IMG/VR virus record: IMGVR_UViG_3300025087_000237
Location: 1 to 31,918 of that record
Source: a virus
Reading direction: 5' to 3' (one strand)
Length of the DNA: 31,918 nucleotides
The first letter of the stretch is position 1. Every line of letters begins with the position of its first letter. A program made the position numbers and the translations under genes. Shown here piece after piece: positions 1-8,348 of this stretch. Below the pieces are notes generated by a model. It was not told the DNA's origin. It worked only from the letters and a program-made list of their open reading frames with translations, and did not search any database.

Positions 1-38
1 GCCCCGCCAGCCGTACCTTTTCTGCCTTAGCAGATAGG

Positions 39-584
39 CTATTTTCCCAGCCTCATCCCCGCCCCCACCAGCCAGCTGTCGGTAGTGGTCATCACGCTCG
101 CCCGGAATTTGTCACGGAATACCGCCGATATACCTAAGCCGACCCGCCAATCCGCCGACACTTCACCTAAATAAACATCGGCGTAGAACCGCGCAAACGG
201 CGGTTTAACCGTAACCGTTTCCCGGATACTGATCTTTTGACGAGCGAATTTAGTAAAAGAGAAAAGGTCATTTTTAAACCAGTAATGAACACCGAGAGAG
301 CAAGGCGTGTCAATGTAAAGCGATGCTTTTGCATACTCATCTCCTTTATGCGCTTCGACATAGACGGTATCAATAACCGTATCTTTTTCGATTTTGACTA
401 ACCAGCAGGTATCAGTTTTGATTACCAGCCGTTCCGCCGACTTCCAGACAGTATCCGGCGGGAGTGTTACGATTAGGGTATCTATTTCTACTGGTAAAAC
501 AGTCGGTGGACTTAGCAATCTCCCTCCGATATAGCCGACCACAATTGCCACCGTCAGCGCAACGCCGATAAAGAAAGATTTCAT
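39..584 (-). CDS. Membrane-anchored protein with beta-rich outer domain, end of lysis cluster
   Basis: This 181-residue protein has one hydrophobic helix at about residues 3-24, with a Lys just before it and Gly-Arg after it. It therefore looks anchored in the inner membrane with the rest outside. A Pro-rich linker with repeated Asp-Thr pairs (about residues 33-75) leads to a beta-rich C-terminal half ending in LVGAGMRLGK, like the last strand of a barrel or sandwich. No lipobox is visible. It is the last late gene in the window, directly behind the endopeptidase and two tiny proteins, and its ATG overlaps the stop of the 581-712 frame (ATGA). The position suggests a part in lysis (spanin-like), but I recognise no spanin signature. 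It could equally be a host-surface modifying protein. Confidence 0.75.
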   Translation of the reverse strand: MKSFFIGVALTVAIVVGYIGGRLLSPPTVLPVEIDTLIVTLPPDTVWKSAERLVIKTDTCWLVKIEKDTVIDTVYVEAHKGDEYAKASLYIDTPCSLGVHYWFKNDLFSFTKFARQKISIRETVTVKPPFARFYADVYLGEVSADWRVGLGISAVFRDKFRASVMTTTDSWLVGAGMRLGK

Positions 585-712
585 AATAGCCCCCCCAGAC
601 AGAGCCCCGCCCCGGCACAGCCGATAAAGTCCATCGCCAGCGCGAAACTACCAGACAGGTGCGTTCCGCTCCAAGCGTCAATGCGGTTTAGACCGTTATT
701 ACTTTTAGGCAT
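581..712 (-). CDS. Tiny 43-residue hydrophobic protein in the lysis cluster
   Basis: This short frame starts at an ATG inside the end of the coiled-coil gene (stop at 705-707) and stops in an ATGA overlap with the next gene. It is preceded by AAGGG seven to eight bases upstream, a fair ribosome binding site. The product begins MPKSNNGLNR and ends in a Gly/Ala/Leu-rich stretch of about 20 residues that could cross a membrane. Overlaps at both ends with neighbours on the same strand are typical of translationally coupled phage genes. Size, hydrophobic tail and location suggest a small holin or antiholin-like peptide. That is inference from context, as no family is recognised. Confidence 0.6.
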   Translation of the reverse strand: MPKSNNGLNRIDAWSGTHLSGSFALAMDFIGCAGAGLCLGGLL

Positions 713-947
713 TGCCAAGCCCTTCATAATTTGGTGTTTCAGTTGTCGGAGTGTAAGGATAAATTATTGTCTGCGCTTTGATTTGCTTTCGCAAATGCGC
801 AATTTCTATCTTCGAGTCAGCGTATTCCTGCTCAACCTTTAACAGTGCATTTTCCAATTCTTGCACCTTTTTGCTTAGCTCATCATTTTCTATCTGCAAT
901 TCCTCGATGTCATTATTCCCACCTACAAATCTTACCCGCTTGCTCAT
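705..947 (-). CDS. Small coiled-coil protein of the lysis cluster
   Basis: The product is 80 residues. Residues about 12-60 form heptads rich in Glu, Leu and Lys (IEELQIENDELSKKVQELEN), a clear coiled coil, followed by a short Pro/Thr tail. There is no signal peptide or membrane segment. GGAG precedes the ATG, and the start overlaps the stop codon of the endopeptidase gene by one base, so it is probably translated with it. Its job is unknown. It sits between the peptidase and two membrane proteins, so an accessory role in lysis is possible, but nothing in the sequence demonstrates one. Confidence 0.75.
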   Translation of the reverse strand: MSKRVRFVGGNNDIEELQIENDELSKKVQELENALLKVEQEYADSKIEIAHLRKQIKAQTIIYPYTPTTETPNYEGLGNA

Positions 948-1318
948 TAAGCTCCTACTTGAATGTGAATGTGCTTACCTCGATTGCCTACTTCGTGATA
1001 TAAGGCAGTATTTAATCCCAGCTTAGAATAAGGAAAATTCGCATTAATCTTTTCCGCTATCTCTTCTGGCGGTACAACACCGTTCATCGGGACAACCGAA
1101 ATATCCGCTCCCCTTCCGTACTGGTGAACGGATTTTTTCTCCGTTCCTGCACCGTAAATCGCTTCTTGTTCGGCTTGTGTGCGGAATAATTCGGTGATAA
1201 CTACTGGCATATCCCAATGATATTCCGCATATCCGGCGAGCCAAAACAGTATTTTCCGCAAATGTGGATGGAGGTTTTCAAATTCATTTTTCAAAGCAGG
1301 ATTTTTGAACTTTATCAT
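947..1318 (-). CDS. Endolysin: M15 (VanY/L-Ala-D-Glu type) zinc peptidase
   Basis: This 123-residue protein carries the M15 metallopeptidase signature. The segment SVHQYGRGADI (residues 63-73) supplies zinc ligands His65 and Asp72, and KHIHIQV near the C-terminus supplies the last ligand (His116 or His118), with Glu109 a candidate catalytic acid. Proteins of this size and layout cut peptide cross-links of peptidoglycan at the end of phage infection. There is no signal peptide, so a holin must let it through, and the gene just upstream (1327-1602) looks like one. The start has a good site (AAGGTGAATA before ATG). A missing cell-wall binding domain is usual for phages of Gram-negative hosts. 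Confidence 0.9.
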   Translation of the reverse strand: MIKFKNPALKNEFENLHPHLRKILFWLAGYAEYHWDMPVVITELFRTQAEQEAIYGAGTEKKSVHQYGRGADISVVPMNGVVPPEEIAEKINANFPYSKLGLNTALYHEVGNRGKHIHIQVGA

Positions 1319-1326
1319 TATTCACC

Positions 1327-1602
1327 TTAGATTATCTTAGTGACGATATTAAGCAATTTCTCAAACTTACCTTCCAGCACCGCTAAAATTAGCAGTATCA
1401 AAGTTGCAACTCCGATAACCCTTCCCCAAAATTCTAACCTTCGAACACGCTCATAAAAACCCACCTTACCATTGCCAGCAAGGATATTATGGATTTTGTC
1501 AATCTTGTCAGCTAAATCCTGCATCCGTTTATCAATTAAGCCGTCAGGGGTACGAAATTCGGTCATTGGCTTTATCTCACTATTTTGGGGTTTATTGTCC
1601 AT
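1327..1602 (-). CDS. Holin-like protein with coiled coil and one C-terminal membrane helix
   Basis: The product is 91 residues. An amphipathic, charged N-terminal part contains HNILAGNGKVGFYERVRRLE, a pattern I know from XhlA-like and other phage holin-associated proteins (GNGKxGxxERVRxLE). One membrane helix follows at about residues 62-78. The gene lies directly before the M15 endolysin, the usual place for a holin. The first ATG lies inside the end of the upstream gene and has no clear ribosome binding site. The internal ATG at residue 13 (position 1566), with GAGATAAAG upstream, is a reasonable alternative start giving 79 residues. The holin role is inferred from family pattern and position. 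Confidence 0.8.
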   Translation of the reverse strand: MDNKPQNSEIKPMTEFRTPDGLIDKRMQDLADKIDKIHNILAGNGKVGFYERVRRLEFWGRVIGVATLILLILAVLEGKFEKLLNIVTKII

Positions 1603-2023
1603 AGGGGAGTTGATATACTATTTCGCCATCGCTGTCAATGACTTCGCCGTACGGATCACGGGCTAAGATGTCGATAATCGCCTGCGCCTGTTCTTGGCAG
1701 ACCGCAGAACTCCCGCCGGGGAAGTTCCCGGTAACCGCCCCGCCGTTTAACCATACTTCCAGCGGCGGACTCCAATCCAGTTTCGCAAAGAATATCGCAT
1801 ACCAGTACGCCTGCGCATTGTCATTTAACGCCGGCGTTACCCCGCTCGTATCAAACATCACTTCACCAATCCAATGGGTATTTACCGCTCCCCAAGGTTC
1901 GTAGTAAGTAGTGTAAGCTGGATGCTTTACGACCCCGCCCTTCTTGGAGCGGAACTTACCGATAGTAGCCTGCCCCCAGCATAACGCCGGAATTAACAGC
2001 ATAAGGAAAATTAGCTTTTTCAT
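1592..2023 (-). CDS. Secreted protein of unknown function
   Basis: The first 18 residues (MKKLIFLMLLIPALCWGQ) are a textbook Sec signal peptide with likely cleavage near CWG-Q. The mature part is about 125 residues, rich in aromatic residues and Gly, with no repeated motif and one Cys. The start has AGGAAAA upstream and overlaps the stop of the preceding secreted protein (ATGA). It is one of several adjacent late genes with signal peptides between the internal virion protein and the lysis genes. No family is recognised. It would act in the periplasm or outside the cell unless the N-terminus has another use in the virion. Confidence 0.75.
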   Translation of the reverse strand: MKKLIFLMLLIPALCWGQATIGKFRSKKGGVVKHPAYTTYYEPWGAVNTHWIGEVMFDTSGVTPALNDNAQAYWYAIFFAKLDWSPPLEVWLNGGAVTGNFPGGSSAVCQEQAQAIIDILARDPYGEVIDSDGEIVYQLPYGQ

Positions 2024-2403
2024 TTGAATTTTTCCTCGTAAAGTTCCTGAAATCTCGTTTTTTGCCTTCTAACTAAATGCCATATTTTAACCTTTTGCCA
2101 AACTAAACATCCTTCACAAATCCGTTCCCTTGTTTCGCATCCGCCTCCGCCCCATCGAGGTTCTTGGTTATATACCCAACTATGTCCTCTTAACCGATAA
2201 GTTGACATTCCCGTCCAAATTGGATCGCTACAAGGATTGACAGATTTACAATTAATTGTATCGGTCTCTAACACTACCAAACTGTCATAATGCTGGAAAG
2301 AAATCCCTGACTTGCTTGTATAAACCCGTCCATAAGTCATCTCTTGACAAATTCCCAGCGCCGGAATGACCGCAAACAGCAATAGCCAAAATATCCGCTT
2401 CAT
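2020..2403 (-). CDS. Small secreted Cys-containing protein
   Basis: Residues 1-20 (MKRIFWLLLFAVIPALGICQ) form a Sec signal peptide. A Cys at residue 19 lies in GIC-Q, so a lipoprotein reading (LGIC) is possible but the lipobox is imperfect. The mature part has five further Cys (two in the CKSVNPC stretch, three in the CETRERICEGC stretch), a pattern that would form disulfides outside the cytoplasm. The C-terminal 25 residues are basic and charged. CGGAG precedes the ATG. The stop overlaps the next start. Function is unknown. Adjacency to other exported proteins suggests a common role. Confidence 0.7.
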   Translation of the reverse strand: MKRIFWLLLFAVIPALGICQEMTYGRVYTSKSGISFQHYDSLVVLETDTINCKSVNPCSDPIWTGMSTYRLRGHSWVYNQEPRWGGGGCETRERICEGCLVWQKVKIWHLVRRQKTRFQELYEEKFK

Positions 2404-2744
2404 TGTTTCTCCGTTTTGTAAATGTGATTTATCGCTTCCCTGTCTGCCGACAGCTGCGCCTTTAATTTATGATTTTGGACAAGTAAACTCATTATACTGT
2501 TTTCATACTCGCCCTTATCGGTTTTTTCATACTGTAAGATTGTGTCCGTTGCATCCCGCAACATTTCTTTTTCATCAGACAGTTGCGCTTCCAATCTTGC
2601 AATTTTATCGACTGCTTCCTTTAATTTAACAGTAAGGCTGTAATTTTCACCGTAGAGTTCCGTTATTTTGTCAACTGCCTCATTGGGATGTCGCCGATAG
2701 AAATCTATACTATCCGCTCGTTCTTGTTGTTCCTGCGCTGTCAT
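2400..2744 (-). CDS. Coiled-coil protein, cytoplasmic
   Basis: The product is 114 residues from the ATG at 2742-2744, chosen because AGGAGA lies five bases upstream. A longer reading to 2783 would overlap the preceding gene and lacks such a site. From about residue 30 onward the protein is a nearly continuous helix with Leu/Ile heptads (VKLKEAVDKIARLEAQLSDE), so a long coiled coil. It has no signal peptide, in contrast to both neighbours. The ending overlaps the ATG of the next gene. Function is unrecognised. Confidence 0.7.
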   Translation of the reverse strand: MTAQEQQERADSIDFYRRHPNEAVDKITELYGENYSLTVKLKEAVDKIARLEAQLSDEKEMLRDATDTILQYEKTDKGEYENSIMSLLVQNHKLKAQLSADREAINHIYKTEKQ

Positions 2745-2752
2745 TATTTCTC

Positions 2753-4114
2753 CTATGGCGCTAAATCGGTTATCGTAATCCAAGTAGTGCCGTTATAAGT
2801 TTTCAAGGTGGTATCCGCCGCATCGACAATCATATTCAAAAAGACACTATCCCCAGTAGCAATCGTATGTAACTGCAAGGTTAAAGCGTTCGGTAAGGTA
2901 AAACTTTTAGCCGCCCCGCCAATCATTATCGCCGGGGTGTCATCTGCGCTATGACTTATTCCCACCCAACTATCCGCATCGTCATCTACAACTACCCAAC
3001 GAGGTTCGGTTACACCATTAAACCAACCTAAATCTACATTATATATTGAAGCATCCCCAAAAACCCCAACTGGTACATTAGTTGCTCCCCCTTCCGGTAA
3101 ATAAATTATCAATTCATTAGCATTGGCATCTGCGGTTTCCCACATAAAAATAGCATCTGAACTCGTTCCTACGGTAAGCCATTTATCATCGCCTACGGTA
3201 ATTTCCGTTAATGCAGAGATAACTTCTGCTTTAAATGAACCACTACTTCCCCAATAATTGTTAGAATTTGCATATAACCAATAAGTCGATGCCGAAGCAT
3301 TATCCGCTAAAGAGAAATCTAAATACTTTACCCCAGTTGCCAAACTATCAAACATCACGCTTCCCTTGTGCTGTACCCGATATACAGTAGTCGTATCGGT
3401 TAAAGTATCACCTAAGAAAGTTTCACTGCTAATAATTAAAACACTGTCCACCGTCAAATCCCGATTAATCTGAAATCCATTATTACCTACTACATAAGCT
3501 TGAATTCCACCGGTAAACAGCCGCTGTAAATCAACACCACCAACGGTATAAGTGTTATAATCACTATCCCAGTATAAAGTATCAATTAATGCTTTTTGTG
3601 ATACTAAGACAATAAGACCTTTTAAGGTATCAAGCCCCACCGCCGTTGCTTTGCCCGCCGTCAAATCAAAGCCAGAACTATCAATAGGATTCCATATATG
3701 ATATGCAAACACTAAATCTGACCATACTGCCCCCATCGGGTCAACAAATGTTCCGATATAGACCTCATTGGAATCTGCACTTATATTGCTGTCCATAAAC
3801 AGACCATTATCAATATAAACTCGTCCGGTAAAAAGTGCAGTATCCGCCGCCGCATCGCCGAAGAACGATTCGCCATTTACCAAAAAATAGGTATCTATCT
3901 GCAAGGAGTCCATTACGGTCTTGCCCGAAGCATAAGTTATTACGATCGTATCGACTTCGATGTAGGTAAAGGTCGCCTCTTGGAAATATACTGTATCAGC
4001 GAAATTCCACGGAGCGGTGATTGTTTCCCGTGCATTTTTCCTCGCCACATTCCACGGAGTCCAAGCCTCGCATACAAGCGGAATCAACAATAAAAGCCAA
4101 ATGAATTTTCTCAT
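2753..4114 (-). CDS. Large secreted beta-rich protein, tail-fibre-like
   Basis: The product is 453 residues. An N-terminal signal peptide (MRKFIWLLLLIPLVCEAW) is followed by a long Ser/Thr/Asp/Gly-rich region without Cys clusters, built of short beta segments with recurrent Asp-Ser or Asp-Thr turns. The C-terminus (TLKTYNGTTWITITDLAP) resembles the LRVYNGTTW-type ending common in phage tail fibre and receptor-binding proteins. It has the same composition as the repeat protein at 13317-15239. A strong site (AAGGAGG) precedes the ATG. It may be an adhesin or fibre, but the signal peptide is hard to reconcile with assembly of a virion in the cytoplasm. I regard the fibre call as tentative. Confidence 0.65.
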   Translation of the reverse strand: MRKFIWLLLLIPLVCEAWTPWNVARKNARETITAPWNFADTVYFQEATFTYIEVDTIVITYASGKTVMDSLQIDTYFLVNGESFFGDAAADTALFTGRVYIDNGLFMDSNISADSNEVYIGTFVDPMGAVWSDLVFAYHIWNPIDSSGFDLTAGKATAVGLDTLKGLIVLVSQKALIDTLYWDSDYNTYTVGGVDLQRLFTGGIQAYVVGNNGFQINRDLTVDSVLIISSETFLGDTLTDTTTVYRVQHKGSVMFDSLATGVKYLDFSLADNASASTYWLYANSNNYWGSSGSFKAEVISALTEITVGDDKWLTVGTSSDAIFMWETADANANELIIYLPEGGATNVPVGVFGDASIYNVDLGWFNGVTEPRWVVVDDDADSWVGISHSADDTPAIMIGGAAKSFTLPNALTLQLHTIATGDSVFLNMIVDAADTTLKTYNGTTWITITDLAP

Positions 4115-4124
4115 CGCAGCCTCC

Positions 4125-4646
4125 TTACTGGTAAATTATGTGATGATTAATCGTGAACGACCCCGATGTATCAAGCTTATTGCTGGTAAAAGTTACCCGC
4201 ATACCCCAGCACGGATAATTCAAAGGAATATCAAACATATATTTCCGGGCATCTGTCCAATCGTAAATCGACCAAACGGTGACCGTTAAATCAGTGCCCG
4301 CTTCGTCTGTATCCGATAATCCATACGCATTATTGGCATAATCGTACCAAGTGAAATAATCAATAGTAATGGAAATGGAATCCGCCGTCCAGCCAGTTAC
4401 GACATTAGGCGTCCAGCAGAAGGTAACCGGCGCGCCGCCGAAATTAGTGCGGAAAATCCGCGCCGTTGTGTCAGTGAACACATAATCAAAAGTAACCGAT
4501 AAAACAGCGTTAGACAGCGTAGTGATGTTGTAGCTATATCCGCTTGAAGTAACCTGCGGAGATTGCTTCATCGGCAGAGCTACCGTCTGCGCTGCCGCCA
4601 GCCCCGCCAGCAAAATAACTAATAAAATTGCAAGTAATGGTCTCAT
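4125..4646 (-). CDS. Secreted beta-sandwich-like protein
   Basis: The product is 173 residues. Residues 1-20 (MRPLLAILLVILLAGLAAAQ) are a clean Sec signal peptide cut at AAA-Q. The rest is Thr-, Tyr- and Asn-rich with alternating hydrophobic residues, as in an all-beta domain. AGGAGT precedes the start. It follows the very large internal virion protein gene and precedes the tail-fibre-like secreted protein. No family is recognised. It may be one of the set of exported late proteins discussed in the findings. Confidence 0.7.
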   Translation of the reverse strand: MRPLLAILLVILLAGLAAAQTVALPMKQSPQVTSSGYSYNITTLSNAVLSVTFDYVFTDTTARIFRTNFGGAPVTFCWTPNVVTGWTADSISITIDYFTWYDYANNAYGLSDTDEAGTDLTVTVWSIYDWTDARKYMFDIPLNYPCWGMRVTFTSNKLDTSGSFTINHHIIYQ

Positions 4647-4654
4647 TGGAACTC

Positions 4655-7411
4655 CTATTGTGATAATTTACTTTGTTCTTTTTCAATTTGCTGATAATAT
4701 TTTTGTAGTTCTTCAGTAGATTCACCAATTTTATATCCACGAGTGATGGTAGATTTAAGTTGATTAATCCGATTGATAATATCTCGCTCCCAATACAAAC
4801 GAGATTTTTCCTCATTATAAGGATATAATTTTATTCCTGTCATAAATCGAGTTATTTTAGTAGACATCGGTAAATCTAATTTATGCGGAGTTTGAGGTTT
4901 CATAAATTTGTCAATTTCATTTAAAAGTCGAATAGACTTCAAAATGTGTATCTGTTTTTTCCGCATTAATTTACCCAAAAATTCACTGCTTTCACCGGGG
5001 ACATTTTCAATCTTTTGGTCAAAGACAAAACTATACCCGCCGCCGGGAATTAATACTTCTGCCGGAACTCTAAATAACGGAGTTATCATAGAAACAATTT
5101 CAGTTAGGGAATTGCCAATTTTCAGTAAATCTGCCGCCGCGATCCAAGACCCCATTAAGAAATATAAACTATTACCAGTTTTAGGGTCAGTCTTAATATA
5201 AACCGGGGCGTTCCGTTGCATCCAATCGCTCATATATAATTCATTCGGTCTGCCGACATCACCGCTTTCGATTGCATTTTTCGCCTTAACAATCGCCGCA
5301 TATTTTCCCGGCTGTTTAATAATATTTTCAATTTGCAGAGGGATATTTTTTCTACTCCAAGTGTAGAAGGGAAACACTCTTTTTAAAACATCTTTTTCAA
5401 AATTAGTTAATTCAGTATAATCGAAAAGATACTTTTTTACACTTAAAGATGCTTCTTCGGGGGTTAAACCCTCGCCTATCTTTGATAAAAAATGCGCTAA
5501 TCGGTCATTGTTTTCTATCATTGTACCAAACTTATTGCCGAATTTTACCATTGGGTTTTCTTTGCCGATAGTCTTTTGTAAAAACCGTCCAGTGCCTTGC
5601 ATAAAATTCTGTAATAATTCATCTGGAATATCTCCGCCATACCATCCGGTATTTAAAACTCCCAATTCCTGGGCTTTATTAATTAAAGCCAATTCCTGGG
5701 GATTTAATTTTCCCGCTTTCATTCCCGCTTGTAATTTTCTCGCTTGTCCATAATATTTAGGATTCCATACATTAGCAAGAAAATTATTCCACTTATTAGA
5801 CACAAAATTTCGAGCGTGATAAGCAGGGAATATTCCTAAAGTCCAAGCCTTCCAAGTATCCTGAACAACATCAAACATATTTTGAAAATCTTTTATTTGG
5901 TCTGGATGCGCACTCCGTTTATAAAGTCCCGTTAATTGGAGATACATATCTTCGTCGGCTTTGTAAAACTTTGATACCCCTTCTGGCAATTCTGTGAACT
6001 TCGCAGTTTTGCTTACGGGGATTAAAATCTCATTCGCCATTTTTGTTGCGGCGGATGGCGGTAATTCCTTGCCGATAGTACTAAACCAATCTTTCCTTGC
6101 GATATAAAGTGTCTGTCCTTCGTCAAATAGTTTTTTTGCATCGGCAGGGTCTAAAATATCAGTACCGGCTTCTTTTGCCGCTAACATTAATCTATCCAGC
6201 ATTTGCCGATTGTGCATTAATCGAGCGTGTCTATTGCCACGAACACCCAAAACAAAAGCCGGATCAACAAGAAACATATTTCCCGGATAACCCTTAGATT
6301 TTAGAAACTCATTAATTTCAACGGTACTCCCACCTTCTCTGAATATGCGGGCAATATGTGATGCCGTTGCTTTATCCTTTTTACCAAAATGCTTAATTGC
6401 AACACGAGTCAAATAATCAGTAGTTTCATCATCTAAAGCAGTTACAGGGTATCCAGCGTCTATTTCCTTTTTTAGATAAGTTTGCAATGTCTCCTTCATA
6501 TCATCTACAATCTGACTAACTTCAGGGGATTTTTCAAAAGAAGTTATCGTTTTCCGTCTTGTCTTAATTTCAACTTCCTCGCCTTTTAATATTTGATCTG
6601 CAATAGTTCTCATTTCCGCTTCAGTTGCATTTTTGGGAAGCGTGGAAAACAATCTCCGTTTATCCTCGATTAATTCGGAAATAATTGTTTTGGACTCATT
6701 GTCAGATAATCCATATTTTTTAGCCGCATTTTTTATGCGTTTATCAAAGGATTTAGCTATATCTGTTTCTGCGCGGATACCTTGATTTTTAGCCGATGTT
6801 TCAATGCGGATAATATCAAACAATTCATCTCCTAATCCCGGCTTGATATTATTATATTTATCCTTAAACCGCATTGCTGGTTTAGTCTTTTGTAATATTT
6901 CCCGGATTAATGGAGTTTTCTTAGCAATTTCCTCAGCGCCTTTTAGTGCTTGATATGCTTTTTCGCTTTTAGCAATAGTCTGTCCGGCAAATTTAACGGT
7001 TACTGCCTTTCCGCCGCTTTTTGCCAATCCCTTTGCTCCCGCCTCTACTCCTTCTTTTGCAAGTCCTTTTACAACTGAATTCGTCCCTAAAGTGATATAA
7101 GTTGTGGGGTCAGTTACGACATCGGTAACAAATTCAAGCAGTTTTTTAATCCACGCAGAAGTATTTTCTGGCAGTTGTTCACTTACTAATTTTCCCGGTG
7201 TAATCCTTTCTTGAAATGCTTTTTTAACATCACCGGTTATTGCGCCCGCAACCGCATAATTTGGATAACTTAATGGGTTAAGTATCTTTTCAAAAGTTGA
7301 CAATTTGCGGGGGGCAGAGTCCACCTGTTCTGCTTCTTGATATTCAGGATTAGCATATTTTGCATATTTACCGCCAGACAGCGAAGAACCATATTTTGCA
7401 TATTTTCCCAT
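4655..7411 (-). CDS. Very large internal virion / ejection-type protein
   Basis: The product is 918 residues from the ATG at 7409-7411, directly after the upstream stop. A TTG at 7421-7423 would add four residues. The N-terminus has two copies of KYAKY and a Gly/Ala-rich amphipathic stretch (about residues 90-150). The middle is helical and charged. Near residue 690, FPFYTWSRKNIPLQ matches a motif typical of large phage polyvalent or internal virion proteins (LPD38-like, as I remember the domain). No catalytic motif is evident. By size and position after the tail genes it is the likely counterpart of the ejection proteins that podoviruses inject ahead of their DNA. Confidence 0.75.
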   Translation of the reverse strand: MGKYAKYGSSLSGGKYAKYANPEYQEAEQVDSAPRKLSTFEKILNPLSYPNYAVAGAITGDVKKAFQERITPGKLVSEQLPENTSAWIKKLLEFVTDVVTDPTTYITLGTNSVVKGLAKEGVEAGAKGLAKSGGKAVTVKFAGQTIAKSEKAYQALKGAEEIAKKTPLIREILQKTKPAMRFKDKYNNIKPGLGDELFDIIRIETSAKNQGIRAETDIAKSFDKRIKNAAKKYGLSDNESKTIISELIEDKRRLFSTLPKNATEAEMRTIADQILKGEEVEIKTRRKTITSFEKSPEVSQIVDDMKETLQTYLKKEIDAGYPVTALDDETTDYLTRVAIKHFGKKDKATASHIARIFREGGSTVEINEFLKSKGYPGNMFLVDPAFVLGVRGNRHARLMHNRQMLDRLMLAAKEAGTDILDPADAKKLFDEGQTLYIARKDWFSTIGKELPPSAATKMANEILIPVSKTAKFTELPEGVSKFYKADEDMYLQLTGLYKRSAHPDQIKDFQNMFDVVQDTWKAWTLGIFPAYHARNFVSNKWNNFLANVWNPKYYGQARKLQAGMKAGKLNPQELALINKAQELGVLNTGWYGGDIPDELLQNFMQGTGRFLQKTIGKENPMVKFGNKFGTMIENNDRLAHFLSKIGEGLTPEEASLSVKKYLFDYTELTNFEKDVLKRVFPFYTWSRKNIPLQIENIIKQPGKYAAIVKAKNAIESGDVGRPNELYMSDWMQRNAPVYIKTDPKTGNSLYFLMGSWIAAADLLKIGNSLTEIVSMITPLFRVPAEVLIPGGGYSFVFDQKIENVPGESSEFLGKLMRKKQIHILKSIRLLNEIDKFMKPQTPHKLDLPMSTKITRFMTGIKLYPYNEEKSRLYWERDIINRINQLKSTITRGYKIGESTEELQKYYQQIEKEQSKLSQ

Positions 7412-7412
7412 A

Positions 7413-8339
7413 TTAAAAACCAAATGCTCGCTTGGTAATATTTAATCCGGGAATATTAACTGGTTTTTTAATCTTAGTATCCTTTGCCGTTGCAAGTTTC
7501 ATAATCTCATCAATTAACTCTTGCGAATAATCCGCTTGTAATTCCTTAATAACATCTTCTTTTGGTTGCGTCTTTAAATCAGATTGCACTGCCCTTACTA
7601 TATCAGATTTAGCCTTTTCGGATAATGTAGTATTTATTTTAGATGGGTTGGGATTTGGAGTTCCACCGATTAATGCTTGCTGTTCTTTTTTCAATGTATC
7701 ATATTGACTTTGAAGTGTTGCTTTCGTTTTAGGATCATATTGCGATGCCTTTATTTGGTCAAATAAATCAGAAAGCAAGATATTGTTAAATTTTATTTGT
7801 TCACTTTTATTTGTATCTTTTGAAGAGATTAATAATTTAGGGTCTTTCGCTTTAAATGCTTTATCCCAAGATTCAGGCGTATAATAATTCGGATTATATC
7901 CTTCCAGAATTGCTGGAGTTTTATCTAACAACATCTTTTTCTTAGCTTCCGCTTCGCCTGTCCGCGCTGCCATATATTCTTTATCATTATAGATAGAAAT
8001 AGGCGGGGGCGGTGGAGTGTATAATCCTGATGGTTGTGCATTCAGCAAGCCTCTCGATTGTAGTAATTGTTGTCTTGTATTTAAGGAAGTTGGAGATTTT
8101 CCTTCCCGGCTTGCTTTTATAGATTCCATCTTTTCTTCGTGGTCTTGACGCAAAATTTCTATTGCCATTCTATTGGAATTTTCCTTTTCCAATAAATCGA
8201 ACTTTGCCTGATAATCGGCTTTCTTTTCCGCTTCCGCCTGCTTTTGGAGTTTCTGTTGCTCTATCTTCTGATTAAGCGCTTGCGCAAAGATACCACCGCC
8301 GCGAAGCAACGGATTTTCTGAAGGATACCATTTTCCCAT
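7413..8339 (-). CDS. Coiled-coil internal virion protein
   Basis: The product is 308 residues. It has a long Gln/Glu/Lys/Ala-rich helix at about residues 20-75 (KIEQQKLQKQAEAEKKADYQ), then a Pro-rich joint with PPPPP near residue 110, then further charged helical segments. No signal peptide or enzyme motif is present. It lies between the large ejection-type protein and a small Gly-rich virion protein, in the cluster where podoviruses code their internal core proteins. A structural or injection role is inferred from this order. The sequence itself shows only coiled coil and disorder. Confidence 0.65.
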   Translation of the reverse strand: MGKWYPSENPLLRGGGIFAQALNQKIEQQKLQKQAEAEKKADYQAKFDLLEKENSNRMAIEILRQDHEEKMESIKASREGKSPTSLNTRQQLLQSRGLLNAQPSGLYTPPPPPISIYNDKEYMAARTGEAEAKKKMLLDKTPAILEGYNPNYYTPESWDKAFKAKDPKLLISSKDTNKSEQIKFNNILLSDLFDQIKASQYDPKTKATLQSQYDTLKKEQQALIGGTPNPNPSKINTTLSEKAKSDIVRAVQSDLKTQPKEDVIKELQADYSQELIDEIMKLATAKDTKIKKPVNIPGLNITKRAFGF

Positions 8340-8348
8340 TTTATTCTC

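Noticed and set aside
21-34. Hairpin TCTGC-CTTA-GCAGA at the end of the late operon as terminator
   Set aside because: The stem is only five pairs and no U run follows on the minus strand. It lies just behind the last stop codon, but this alone is not enough.
2572-2578. CTGATGA hammerhead core word on the minus strand
   Set aside because: It lies in a coiled-coil gene (LSDEKEM), is followed by A-rich sequence, and has no stem II, GAAA or matching stems.
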